Of a DNA stretch of 64,000 bases, positions 44,876 to 52,495 are shown piece by piece. The notes under the pieces were generated by a model. It was not told the origin of the DNA, made no database searches, and worked only from the letters and a program-made list of their open reading frames with translations. The stretch lies in assembly GCF_902497875.1 (NCBI RefSeq), contig NZ_CABVHY010000008.1:124001-188000 (forward strand), given 5' to 3'. Position numbers and translations under genes: made by a program. The stretch's first letter is position 1; every line of letters begins with the position of its first letter. The stretch comes from Pseudomonas fluorescens (GTDB lineage: Bacteria; Pseudomonadota; Gammaproteobacteria; Pseudomonadales; Pseudomonadaceae).

Positions 44876-45538
44876 ATGAGAGATCCCCACTTCGCGTACT
44901 TCATAGAGAAATTTGGTGAGGCTACCCACCGAACACCCGTTCCCGAGGCTAGCCTTGCTCAATGGATCGACAAACTCCCCCCTATCTTGCTGACCTGTTG
45001 GCGCGAAGAAGGGTGGGCGGGATATGCAAATGGACGCTTATGGACAGTGAATCCCGATGACTACGAGGACATCAAGGACGCTTGGCTGGAGGAAACACCA
45101 CTTGCCACCCTCGATAACTTCCACGTAATTGCCCGCGGCGCCTTCGGCGACCTCTATCTGTGTGGTGAAAGAACCGGGAGAAGTGTCACCATTGTCTGCC
45201 TTCATAACGAAATACTGGCGCTGAAAAACAATTTGAAGCCTAGCGCCCTCCACGAGCAAGACCTTTCAATTCAATCCTTCTTTGGTTCTCGTGAGCCAGA
45301 TGATTTGGACTACCCGGACGCTAATGGCAAATTGCTGTTTGACCGTGCTGTGAAGAAGTACGGCCCGCTGGCACCCGATGAAATGTACGGCTTCGAACCC
45401 GCGCTAGTATTGGGCGGCACTGCCAAGCTGGAGAATCTGCGCCGCCTCAAACTGGATCCGCATTTGCACATCCTGCGGCAGTTCGACAGCCCGACGCTGC
45501 CTTTCTCCGGCGTCGACGTCGACAAGCTCATGAAATAG
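44876..45538 (+). CDS. Tdi-like immunity protein, copy 3
   Basis: 220 aa. The N-terminal 45 residues belong to a different subtype (HFAYFIEKFGEATHRTPVPE, LAQWIDKLPPILLTCW), shared more with copies 5 and 6. Its middle patch KNNLKPSALHEQDLSIQSFF is the same as in copy 2. This block-wise mixture indicates gene conversion between array members. 787 nt from copy 2. The ribosome site is AAGGAAAATGATA, so an ATG two codons earlier (44870) is also possible. Confidence 0.82.
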   Translation: MRDPHFAYFIEKFGEATHRTPVPEASLAQWIDKLPPILLTCWREEGWAGYANGRLWTVNPDDYEDIKDAWLEETPLATLDNFHVIARGAFGDLYLCGERTGRSVTIVCLHNEILALKNNLKPSALHEQDLSIQSFFGSREPDDLDYPDANGKLLFDRAVKKYGPLAPDEMYGFEPALVLGGTAKLENLRRLKLDPHLHILRQFDSPTLPFSGVDVDKLMK

Positions 45539-45662
45539 CCAAGGCCTCACCGCTGCTCTTCATCTGACCAACTTTCTGAGTACGTGATAGTCGCGTACTC
45601 GACCTAACCGCCGTGCTCACCGTTTGGTGCGGATGCCCACATGGCAAGAAAGGAAAATGATA
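45539..45662 (+). repeat. Composite spacer 3
   Basis: 124 nt; same blocks, with GTGATAGTCGCGTACTCGAC (T for C relative to spacers 1 and 2), the vgrG-like part CCGCCGTGCTCACCGTTTGG, and an effector-end block CCACATGGCAAGAAAGGAAA. Confidence 0.75.
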
Positions 45663-46325
45663 ATGAGAGATCCCCATTTCGAGTACTTCATAGAGAAATT
45701 TGGTGAGGCCACCCACAGCACACCCGTTCCCGAGGCTAGCCTTGCTTATTGGGCCGACAAGCTCCCCCCCATCCTGCTGACTTATTGGCGCGAAGAGGGA
45801 TGGGCGGGATATGCGGATGGGCGCCTGTGGACGGTGAACCCTGATGATTACGAAGATATAAAGGACGCTTGGCTGGAGGAAACGCCACTTGCCACCCTCG
45901 ATAACTTCCACGTAATTGCCCGTGATGCCTTTGGCGACCTCTACTTATGCGGTGAAAGAACGGGCGCAAGCGTCACCATCGTCTGTCTCCACAATGAAAT
46001 ACTCGCATTGAAAAACCAACTCAAGCCCAGACCCTTACACGATCATGATCCATCCATTCAAGCGCTATTCGGTGTTGCCAAATTAGAAAAATGTGACTAC
46101 CCGGACACCAACGGAAAACTGCTGTTTGACCGTGCTGTGAAGAAGTACGGCCCGCTGGCCCCCGATGAAATGTACGGCTTCGAGCCCGCACTTGTATTGG
46201 GCGGCAGCCCCACGTTGGAAAACCTGCGTCGTCTCAAGCTGGATCCGCACCTGCACATCCTGCGCCAGTTCGACAGCCCGACGCTGCCTTTCTCCAGCGT
46301 CGACGTCGACAAGCTCATGAAATAG
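45663..46325 (+). CDS. Tdi-like immunity protein, copy 4
   Basis: 220 aa. The N-terminus is HFEYFIEKFGEATHSTPVPE, the variable patch is KPRPLHDHDPSIQALFGVAK (most divergent with copies 5 and 6), and the C-terminal half has GGSPTLENLRRLKLDPHLHI instead of GGTAKLEN, as in copy 6. 787 nt from copy 3. Last member of the first block; the next expected unit position (46450) holds no related start. Intact. Confidence 0.82.
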   Translation: MRDPHFEYFIEKFGEATHSTPVPEASLAYWADKLPPILLTYWREEGWAGYADGRLWTVNPDDYEDIKDAWLEETPLATLDNFHVIARDAFGDLYLCGERTGASVTIVCLHNEILALKNQLKPRPLHDHDPSIQALFGVAKLEKCDYPDTNGKLLFDRAVKKYGPLAPDEMYGFEPALVLGGSPTLENLRRLKLDPHLHILRQFDSPTLPFSSVDVDKLMK

Positions 46326-46440
46326 CCAAGGCCTCACCGCTGCTCTTCATCTGACCAACTTTCTGAGTACGTGATAGTCGCGTACTCGACCTAACCGCCG
46401 TGTTCGCTGTTTGGTGCGGTACGTGCATGGCCTGGTCAGC
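46326..46440 (+). repeat. Composite spacer 4 with longer vgrG remnant
   Basis: Starts like the other spacers, but the vgrG-like part continues: CCGCCGTGTTCGCTGTTTGG, then GTACGTGCATGGCCTGGTCA, corresponding to vgrG bases of about 38445-38510 with a short internal deletion. It lacks the effector-end block and leads into unrelated AT-rich sequence at about 46445. Confidence 0.7.
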
Positions 46441-46515
46441 CGGTAAGTTGGAGAGAAAAGGTTCGGACAAAGATAAAATGAACGTGAAACTTCAAAAGTG
46501 TCCAGGGTTGAAAAA

Positions 46516-47250
46516 ATGAACGAACTAATAGAATTTATCATCGATGAGAATGGCGAACCAACGACGTTCAAACTTTTCAATGCGCACGAACTAGGCACTT
46601 TACCCGCCACGCTTCCAAATCAATTGATCGAGCTCTACCAGGCTTACGGTCGTTGCATTCTGCAAGGCGGTCGGCTACAAAGATGCCACCCAAACGATTT
46701 CAAAGGTGTTCTTTCACTCGCCCTCGGCGACGACGAAGATTTTAATCAATTCAATTGCCACGCTTTCGCCTATACTGCGTTTGGAACTATCTACTTCTAT
46801 CAAGACTCCTTCGGCTGCGGAGACGTCGATCTGCTAGAAGGCCGTTTATGCAACACCAACTTCACATCACCCAAAGACCCAAACTCCAACTTTGATAACA
46901 CAATAGATTTACCTTTTGCACTTGACCATGAGGATCTGGACTTTTTTGACATCAACGACAAACCGCTGTTCTCTCGCGCAAAGAAAAAACTTGGCAGCTT
47001 GGAAATAGGTGAGTGCTACGGATTTGTCCCTGCCCTTTCAATTGCAGGAGTAGCAGAGTTAAAATATCTAAAACGCTTAAGAGCAACTGAGCACTTCACT
47101 ATAATTTCTCAAACATGTCAAATTCAACTCATTGATGTTCTGAACCACGAAAAGCCTGCAGTAATCCGAAGAACAATAAATAATGCAAGCAAAGACCTGA
47201 ACCCAGATGATTTATTTCATGCTGATCCAAAAGGTGCCGACGGACTTTAA
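46516..47250 (+). CDS. Divergent Tdi-like (GAD-like/DUF1851-like) immunity candidate
   Basis: A 244-aa protein with the same two-part build as the array members but low identity. HAFAYTAFGTIYFYQDSF corresponds to their FHVIARGAFGDLYLCGE, and FSRAKKKLGSLEIGECYGFV corresponds to FDRAVKKYGPLAPDEMYGFE, followed by a LKYLKRLRATEHFTIISQ strand. It has an extra C-terminal tail of about 40 residues. Markedly more AT-rich than the T6SS genes, suggesting separate acquisition. The ATG at 46516 follows AGGGTTGAAAA; a GTG six codons earlier is possible. No partner toxin is present. Immunity is inferred from fold likeness and position. Confidence 0.65.
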   Translation: MNELIEFIIDENGEPTTFKLFNAHELGTLPATLPNQLIELYQAYGRCILQGGRLQRCHPNDFKGVLSLALGDDEDFNQFNCHAFAYTAFGTIYFYQDSFGCGDVDLLEGRLCNTNFTSPKDPNSNFDNTIDLPFALDHEDLDFFDINDKPLFSRAKKKLGSLEIGECYGFVPALSIAGVAELKYLKRLRATEHFTIISQTCQIQLIDVLNHEKPAVIRRTINNASKDLNPDDLFHADPKGADGL

Positions 47251-47277
47251 CAGTACGAATATATAGGGAGATGTCAT

Positions 47278-48291
47278 ATGAAAACCTCCAAAAAAACACC
47301 TATAACCTTTGGCTCAGGCGCCGCAATAAATGATGAAATGCTTTATGTCACATCTTTTATTGATGCCATTGCCCCTGAAATCAACCACACTCGAATGTTT
47401 GTTCTAAACCTTGCACTGCCAGGACTTTGGTTTCATCACGACATCATTGACAAGACCGTAGTTTCAGTAGCGGTACGCCCTGCATCAGATGCAAAGCCAA
47501 GAGTGGCGTACGCTTTATGCACTGATGGAACTGTTGAAACATACAATTCAAATAGCACGCTTAATGAGGCAATTCCAATGCGTGAAAATGCAGGCTCACT
47601 GAGCAGCATCACCCACATAGGAAATAGAACATATGCTTGCGGCGCAGAAAATCAAATTTTTTATCGTAGCAACAACTTCTGGGAAGAAACAGGCGTAAGC
47701 TTTAGAGATGACGCCGTGAACATCTTAAAAGAAATTGCAACCGAAATAAAATCAGGAAAAGAATTAAACATCCTTGAGCTTACAAAAAAAACACGAACTC
47801 TTACATTATTCGAATGCATCAAAGGCACTAGCGAAAACAACATATACACATGCGGAACAAATGGTATGGTTTTACACTGGAATGGCCATGAATGGCAGCA
47901 AAGCCAGAGTGGGACACGGCAACACCTGCATGACATCCACTGCGTCACACCCGATGACATTATAATGTGCGGGCATAACGGAGTAGTGATTAGAGGAAAT
48001 CACACTAACGGTTTCCGAAGAATGCCAATTGAGAAAACCGACATCAATTTTTGGTCTGTCAGACTATTCAACAAATCACTGTATTTAGGATCGACATCAG
48101 GGCTATTTTGCGTCACTAAAAATACTTTAATCAAAGCTAGCTTCGGCACTATAACCTTACCTAGTCAATACAGCATTGAATCCATTGACACAACCGACAA
48201 TACATTGTGGGTTATCACTAATAAATTTATTCTTCGATTAAACACCGGCACCTGGAAAATTATTGAACTCCCTGACAACGATCAACTATGA
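47278..48291 (+). CDS. Beta-propeller-like orphan protein A
   Basis: A 337-aa soluble protein without a signal peptide. Repeated blade-like motifs of the form hydrophobic-Cys/Val-Gly-x-x-Gly are visible: NRTYACGAENQIFYRSNNFW, NNIYTCGTNGMVLHWNGHEW, DDIIMCGHNGVVIRGN and KSLYLGSTSGLFCV, spaced about 40-60 residues apart as in YCF48/WD-type propellers. AGGGAGATGTCAT precedes the ATG. AT-rich. A paralogue follows 118 nt downstream. It lies inside the immunity array, so an immunity or effector-accessory role is suspected, but I recognise no named family. Confidence 0.6.
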   Translation: MKTSKKTPITFGSGAAINDEMLYVTSFIDAIAPEINHTRMFVLNLALPGLWFHHDIIDKTVVSVAVRPASDAKPRVAYALCTDGTVETYNSNSTLNEAIPMRENAGSLSSITHIGNRTYACGAENQIFYRSNNFWEETGVSFRDDAVNILKEIATEIKSGKELNILELTKKTRTLTLFECIKGTSENNIYTCGTNGMVLHWNGHEWQQSQSGTRQHLHDIHCVTPDDIIMCGHNGVVIRGNHTNGFRRMPIEKTDINFWSVRLFNKSLYLGSTSGLFCVTKNTLIKASFGTITLPSQYSIESIDTTDNTLWVITNKFILRLNTGTWKIIELPDNDQL

Positions 48292-48408
48292 ATAATTACT
48301 TCACATTGCCATTCTTATTTACTAAAATTCTCACCACGCAAAACAGGACGCCTACATCTTCGCCCAGCCTCGCGACATCCGGCGGGTGATTGTTAAGGAG
48401 ATGCAACG

Positions 48409-49389
48409 ATGACCATGAAACAGAGTAAAAAATTAACCATGAATACCGGCTCAGCAATTACTAGAGACATGTACTATATGTCATGCTCATTTGCTGGCTC
48501 CTCACTGGACGAACCTTACTCTAGACTTTTTTTCTATCAGGATAAAAACAAGGACAAGTGGTTCTATCATGACCAGCAAAACTGGCACGTGGTTTCGACC
48601 TGCTTCCCGCCACCAATCACTGGGGAAGTGCGGAAGGTGTATGCATTGAGCGAAGAGGGGGATATTGAATGCTTTAGTAGAGAAGCCACGATCACCGAAA
48701 AAATAAAAGATGCAGGACTGGAGCCTTCCAGTAAATTCTATGGATACGTCAATAAAATCAATCATATAGATGGCAATTTGTATGTTTGTGGCCACAGAGG
48801 GCAAATTTACAAGAAAAACAAATTGACCTGGGAGCACTTTGATGACGGAATCCTCCAAACAGAAAAATTGATTCCAGACGATGCCGACCTGAGCTTCAGA
48901 GAAAAAATAAGAAATTCAGTCAACAGCACCTTGGATCTATTTGATATTAATGGCTCCAGAAACAACATTTACACCGTAGGAAACAACGGATTTATTGCGC
49001 ACCACAACGGCATCAACTGGCTCACCCTGGCAAAACTTACTGCCGCCGACCTTCATTGCGCACACCTTACCCAAACAGACGTCGTCTGGATAGTAGGTTC
49101 GCAAGGCACTGTACTTAATGGCAGTGCAGACCTGGGATTCAAAGTACTTACTCGCAAAATGCTAGACTCAGATTTTTATTCAATAACAGAATTCCAAGGA
49201 CGTATGTTTATTGGTGCTAGCGATGGAATTTACACTTTCCACAACAGTATTTTAAGCAAGCTCAATATTGCCGTAAAAGAAGTAAGCAGCATCGAGTCTA
49301 AAGACGGGGTTCTGTGGGTGCTTTCATCTGAAAAACTGCTGCGCTTTGATGGTCAAACATGGGAAGAGTTTAAGCATATCGACAATTGA
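48409..49389 (+). CDS. Beta-propeller-like orphan protein B
   Basis: A 326-aa paralogue of the preceding gene. Shared features: an opening with SAITRDMYYMSCSFAG (compare AAINDEMLYVTSF), KWFYHDQQNWHVVST, and blade motifs GNLYVCGHRGQIYKKNKLTW, NNIYTVGNNGFIAHHNGINW, VVWIVGSQGTVLNGS, GRMFIGASDGIYTF and LLRFDGQTWEEF. The start at 48409 has TAAGGAG 8 nt upstream. No signal peptide. Identity with protein A is modest (roughly a third by eye), so both were probably gained as distinct cassette genes or diverged long ago. No function can be stated. Confidence 0.6.
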   Translation: MTMKQSKKLTMNTGSAITRDMYYMSCSFAGSSLDEPYSRLFFYQDKNKDKWFYHDQQNWHVVSTCFPPPITGEVRKVYALSEEGDIECFSREATITEKIKDAGLEPSSKFYGYVNKINHIDGNLYVCGHRGQIYKKNKLTWEHFDDGILQTEKLIPDDADLSFREKIRNSVNSTLDLFDINGSRNNIYTVGNNGFIAHHNGINWLTLAKLTAADLHCAHLTQTDVVWIVGSQGTVLNGSADLGFKVLTRKMLDSDFYSITEFQGRMFIGASDGIYTFHNSILSKLNIAVKEVSSIESKDGVLWVLSSEKLLRFDGQTWEEFKHIDN

Positions 49390-49394
49390 CGCGA

Positions 49395-49548
49395 TGAATT
49401 TTTTGCGTTCGCTTGTGTCCAGGCCGAGGTGATAACGGGAGCCTCACGGCCGAGGAATGCCTGCTCTACACCTTTGAACACCGCCGACGGCCATCGGGTG
49501 ATCCGCACCGACCGCGTGCAAGGGCTGGGCACCCTCCCCCGAACCTTG
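49395..49548 (+). pseudogene. Collapsed vgrG fragment with its upstream region
   Basis: Bases 49403-49430 resemble the hcp-vgrG intergenic (TTTTTGCGTTCGCTTGTGTC against 38210-38230). Bases 49441-49545 match vgrG 38753-38857 (CGAGGAATGCCTGCTCTACA, ACACCTTTGAACACCGC, CCGACCGCGTGCAAGGG) with a 2-nt deletion that breaks the frame. About 520 nt of vgrG between the two pieces is missing. Confidence 0.85.
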
Positions 49549-49637
49549 AAAATGCAATCGCACGCGGTGATGGCTCGGACATGATGAATGTGGAATTGAA
49601 AATTTGCCCACCTGGCAAGAAAGGAAGAAAACGATGA
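49549..49637 (+). pseudogene. 3' end remnant of a Tde-like effector
   Basis: Encodes NAIARGDGSDMMNVELKICP then PGKKGRKR and a stop, matching the last 26 or so residues of the effector at 42022-43299 but lacking the HxxD core. It is joined directly to the vgrG fragment before it. Its stop overlaps the ATG of immunity copy 5, preserving the original effector-immunity junction. Confidence 0.88.
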
Positions 49638-50296
49638 GAGACCCGGATTTTGCTTTTTTCATTGAGAATTTTGGTGAAGCTACCCACCGAACACCCGTTC
49701 CCGAGGCCAGCCTTGCTCATTGGGCCGACAAGCTCCCCCCCAGCCTGCTGACTTATTGGCGCGAAGAGGGCTGGGCGGGATATGCAAATGGGCGCCTGTG
49801 GACCGTGAACCCTGATGATTACGAGGACATCAAGGACGCTTGGCTAGAGGAGACGCCACTTTCCACCCTCGATACATTTCACGTAATTGCCCGGACTGCC
49901 TTCGGCAAGCTTTATTTGTGTGGTGAAAGAACGGGCGCAAGCGTCACCATCGTCTGTCACCACAATGAAATACTCGCACTGAAAAGCAAACTGAGACCAA
50001 AGCCCTTAAGTGACCAGGATTTTTCCATCAAGGCACTTTTCGGCGTTGTCGAAGTTGATAGGGTCGACTATCCGGACATAAACGGCAAACTGCTGTTTGA
50101 CCGTGCTGTGAAGAAGTACGGCCCGCTGGCACCCGATGAAATGTACGGCTTCGAGCCCGCGCTGGTGTTGGGCGGCACTGCCAAGCTGGAGAATCTGCGC
50201 CGCCTCAAACTGGATCCGCATTTGCACATCCTGCGCCAGTTCGACAGCCCGACGCTGCCTTTCTCCAGCGTCGACTTCGACAAGCTCATGAAATAG
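49634..50296 (+). CDS. Tdi-like immunity protein, copy 5
   Basis: 220 aa; starts DFAFFIENFGEATHRTPVPE with patch SKLRPKPLSDQDFSIKALFG followed by VVEVDRVDYPD, the most distinctive variant in that region. TPLSTLDTFHVIARTAFGKL also differs from the others. The C-terminal 60 residues are almost identical to copy 1. The only copy outside the first unit still preceded by a recognisable effector remnant; overlap ATGA with that remnant. Intact. Confidence 0.83.
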   Translation: MRDPDFAFFIENFGEATHRTPVPEASLAHWADKLPPSLLTYWREEGWAGYANGRLWTVNPDDYEDIKDAWLEETPLSTLDTFHVIARTAFGKLYLCGERTGASVTIVCHHNEILALKSKLRPKPLSDQDFSIKALFGVVEVDRVDYPDINGKLLFDRAVKKYGPLAPDEMYGFEPALVLGGTAKLENLRRLKLDPHLHILRQFDSPTLPFSSVDFDKLMK

Positions 50297-50420
50297 CCAA
50301 GGCCTCACCGCTGCGCTTCATCTGACCAACTTTCCGAGTACGTGATAGCCGCGTACTCGACCTAACCGCCGTGCTCACCGTCTGGTGCGAGTGCCCACAT
50401 AGCAAGAAAGGAAAATGATA
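50297..50420 (+). repeat. Composite spacer 5
   Basis: 124 nt, same block order; variants include CTTTCCGAGTACGTGATAGC and the effector-end block CCCACATAGCAAGAAAGGAA. The exact length is conserved with spacers 1-3. Confidence 0.75.
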
Positions 50421-51083
50421 ATGAGAGATCCCCACTTCGCGTACTTCATTGAGAATTTTGGCGAAGCTACCCAGCGCACGCCCGTTACTGAAGCCTATCT
50501 GGCCCAATGGGCCGACAAGCTCCCCCCCGTCTTACTGACCTGCTGGCGTGAAGAAGGTTGGGCGGGATATGCAAACGGCCGCCTTTGGACAGTCAATCCC
50601 GATGATTACGAGGACATCAAAGACGCTTGGCTGGAGAAAACACCACTTGCCACTCTCGATAACTTTCACGTAATTGCCCGCGGCGCCTTCGGCGACCTCT
50701 ACTTATGTGGCGAAAAGACAGGGGCAAGCGTTACCATCATTTGCCTTCACAACGAAATACTGGCGCTAAAGAACCAATTGAAACCTAAACCTCTTCACGA
50801 ACAGGACACTTCCATTCAGGCACTGTTCGGCACCGCTGAAGTTGATGACTTTGACTACTCGGATACCAACGGCAAACTGCTGTTTGACCGTGCTGTGAAG
50901 AAGTACGGCCCACTGGCACCCGATGAAATGTACGGTTTCGAGCCCGCACTTGTATTGGGCGGCAGCCCCACACTGGAAAACCTGCGTCGCCTCAAACTGG
51001 ATCCGCATTTGCACATCCTTCGGCAGTTCGACAGCCCGACGCTGCCTTTCTCCGGTGTCGACTTCGACAAGCTCATGAAATAG
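50421..51083 (+). CDS. Tdi-like immunity protein, copy 6
   Basis: 220 aa; N-terminus HFAYFIENFGEATQRTPVTE with AYLAQWADKLPPVLLTCW, WLEKTPLATL in place of WLEETPLATL, patch KPKPLHEQDTSIQALFGTAE, and GGSPTLEN as in copy 4. 787 nt after copy 5. Ribosome site AAGGAAAATGATA. The last intact Tdi-like gene of the array. Confidence 0.82.
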   Translation: MRDPHFAYFIENFGEATQRTPVTEAYLAQWADKLPPVLLTCWREEGWAGYANGRLWTVNPDDYEDIKDAWLEKTPLATLDNFHVIARGAFGDLYLCGEKTGASVTIICLHNEILALKNQLKPKPLHEQDTSIQALFGTAEVDDFDYSDTNGKLLFDRAVKKYGPLAPDEMYGFEPALVLGGSPTLENLRRLKLDPHLHILRQFDSPTLPFSGVDFDKLMK

Positions 51084-51215
51084 CCAAGGACGGCGACTGT
51101 GCACACGCCTTACCGCAGCTCTTCATCTGACCAACTTTCTGAGTACGTGATAGCCGCGTACTCGAGCCAGCCACTGTGTTCGCTGTCTGGCACGGTGAGG
51201 CGCCAGTGCGGTACG
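51084..51215 (+). repeat. Composite spacer 6 with long vgrG remnant
   Basis: Includes an extra block GGACGGCGACTGTGCACACG missing from spacers 1-5. The vgrG-like part runs on as CTGGCACGGTGAGGCGCCAG and GTGCGGTACGTGTACG, encoding VWHGEAPVRYVY, which matches IWHAETPVRYVH of VgrG. It has no effector-end block. Confidence 0.75.
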
Positions 51216-51295
51216 TGTACGCCACGTCAGTATTAATAGGTCTGCAGGCGCAAAACCAGGACAAACTTACAAATCTCTAACCAAGTAGGCACACA

Positions 51296-51730
51296 ATGGA
51301 ATCTACATTAACTCCAGAGCAGATTGAAAAAATCGGTAACCTTTCAAAAGAAGGGCGTGAATACTGGAAAAAAAATCAACTCAATGAGGCTGAGTCATCT
51401 TTTCTAAGAGCATGGGAGATTATCCCACACCCAAAATCGTCACTTGACTACTCTCAAAGTCTCGCAAGAGGCCTCGTGTCTTTCTTTAAGGAGACTAAGC
51501 AATACGAAAAAGCTAAAGTTTGGTTAGCTGTGATGCGTGACTTGTACCTCCCGCAACCCAGCGACTATGTAGAATTTATTGCAGCAACCGTCCACTTTGA
51601 TGCTGGCGAAACCTCTATTGCATACCAATTTTTTGACCAACAGTTTAAGAAGTATGGAAAAAGACCATTTATAGACGAAGATAAAAAATACCTAAACTTT
51701 TATCTTGCACAAAAGAAGGGAAGAAAATGA
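51296..51730 (+). CDS. TPR-like small protein, immunity candidate
   Basis: A 144-aa cytoplasmic protein made of helix pairs that resemble tetratricopeptide repeats (EGREYWKKNQLNEAESSFLR, YEKAKVWLAVMRDLYL, GETSIAYQFFDQQFKKYG). AT-rich and unlike the neighbouring core genes in codon use. AAGTAGG precedes the ATG. Its TGA overlaps the ATG of the next, truncated gene. Position and composition suggest an immunity gene from another effector pair, but no toxin partner is present and no family is recognised. Confidence 0.6.
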   Translation: MESTLTPEQIEKIGNLSKEGREYWKKNQLNEAESSFLRAWEIIPHPKSSLDYSQSLARGLVSFFKETKQYEKAKVWLAVMRDLYLPQPSDYVEFIAATVHFDAGETSIAYQFFDQQFKKYGKRPFIDEDKKYLNFYLAQKKGRK

Positions 51731-51897
51731 ATCTCCCTGACAGGGTTTACGAAAACATAACCACCTCATCAGAGAAAGGCAATATCCTTTATGACGAATC
51801 GGCATTCGAACAAGCGATTTCAAAGTGGTCACAAGCACTAAATATACTAGCCAAGGACGGCGACTGTGCACACGCCTCACCGCTGCTGTTCATCTGA
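51727..51897 (+). pseudogene. Truncated immunity-like gene fused to spacer sequence
   Basis: Starts by ATGA overlap with the TPR-like gene and encodes MNLPDRVYENITTSSEKGNI and on, ending QALNILAKDGDCAHASPLLF then Ile and stop. The last 16 or so codons are spacer sequence (compare spacer 6), so the real gene was cut off after about 40 codons by the recombination that deposited the spacer. 56 aa as it stands; probably non-functional. Confidence 0.65.
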
Positions 51898-51938
51898 CCA
51901 ACTTTCTGAGTACGTGATAGTCGCGTACTCGACCTAAG
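51844..51938 (+). repeat. Composite spacer 7
   Basis: Contains GGACGGCGACTGTGCACACG, CCGCTGCTGTTCATCTGACC, and TTTCTGAGTACGTGATAGTC with GCGTACTCGACCTAA. The vgrG-like block is absent; it passes into unrelated AT-rich sequence. Confidence 0.7.
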
Positions 51939-52023
51939 TTTGACGATAGAAACAAAGCACACATTAATATTTGGATGCCGCAATTGCTCAAATGCTCGCA
52001 TGGTCTAAATGCAAGGGACACAT

Positions 52024-52485
52024 ATGACAACCAGACACAAAGCACAATGGATCACTGAAATGAAAGATCTGTTAAGCGGTCCTAGAAACAGGGCAGCTGA
52101 GGAAAAATTCTGCAAGCTTGTATATGAGCCACCGCCAAATATCGACAGCGAAATAGTGGACATCATAATGGAGAGTTTTTTAAAACCTTTCGACTCATCC
52201 GTGATGCAGACATTCGTAAGCGCTCTCAGCGGCATTGACTTTGAACAATACTACGACTCTTACTTTAAAATTCTTCCACGACTTATACATAAAGACCCCA
52301 ATAGTGCTCTATGCTTGCTAAACTATCCAGGATTCGAACTAAAGCATGAACACATTAGTAAAATAGTACGAATGATAAAAAAAACAGATCCTTCCGGAGC
52401 CCTAAAAAAAGATCTAGACTATCAAATAAATTATTGGAACCTACAAAACGATGAACCTTGGTACAGCATTTATCATTTCGCATAG
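52024..52485 (+). CDS. Small helical protein, Imm30-like immunity candidate
   Basis: A 153-aa AT-rich gene. The pattern DIIMESFLKPFDSSVMQTFV, SALSGIDFEQYYDSYFKILP and SALCLLNYPG resembles the all-helical Imm30 immunity family (paired helices with a conserved leucine-rich centre), but this is a visual likeness only. The ATG at 52024 has AAGGGACAC upstream. No signal peptide. It is followed after 10 nt by a frameshifted gene. Its toxin is not in the window. Confidence 0.5.
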   Translation: MTTRHKAQWITEMKDLLSGPRNRAAEEKFCKLVYEPPPNIDSEIVDIIMESFLKPFDSSVMQTFVSALSGIDFEQYYDSYFKILPRLIHKDPNSALCLLNYPGFELKHEHISKIVRMIKKTDPSGALKKDLDYQINYWNLQNDEPWYSIYHFA

Positions 52486-52495
52486 GTAAAAAACA

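Noticed and set aside
49413..49637. A 74-aa open frame across the vgrG/effector scar as a real gene
   Set aside because: It is a chimera of an out-of-frame vgrG piece and the effector's last codons; treated as two remnants instead.
43302..51083. Regular repeats that might be a CRISPR array
   Set aside because: The repeat unit is 787 bp and contains an intact coding gene; there are no short uniform repeats with unique 30-bp spacers and no cas genes.
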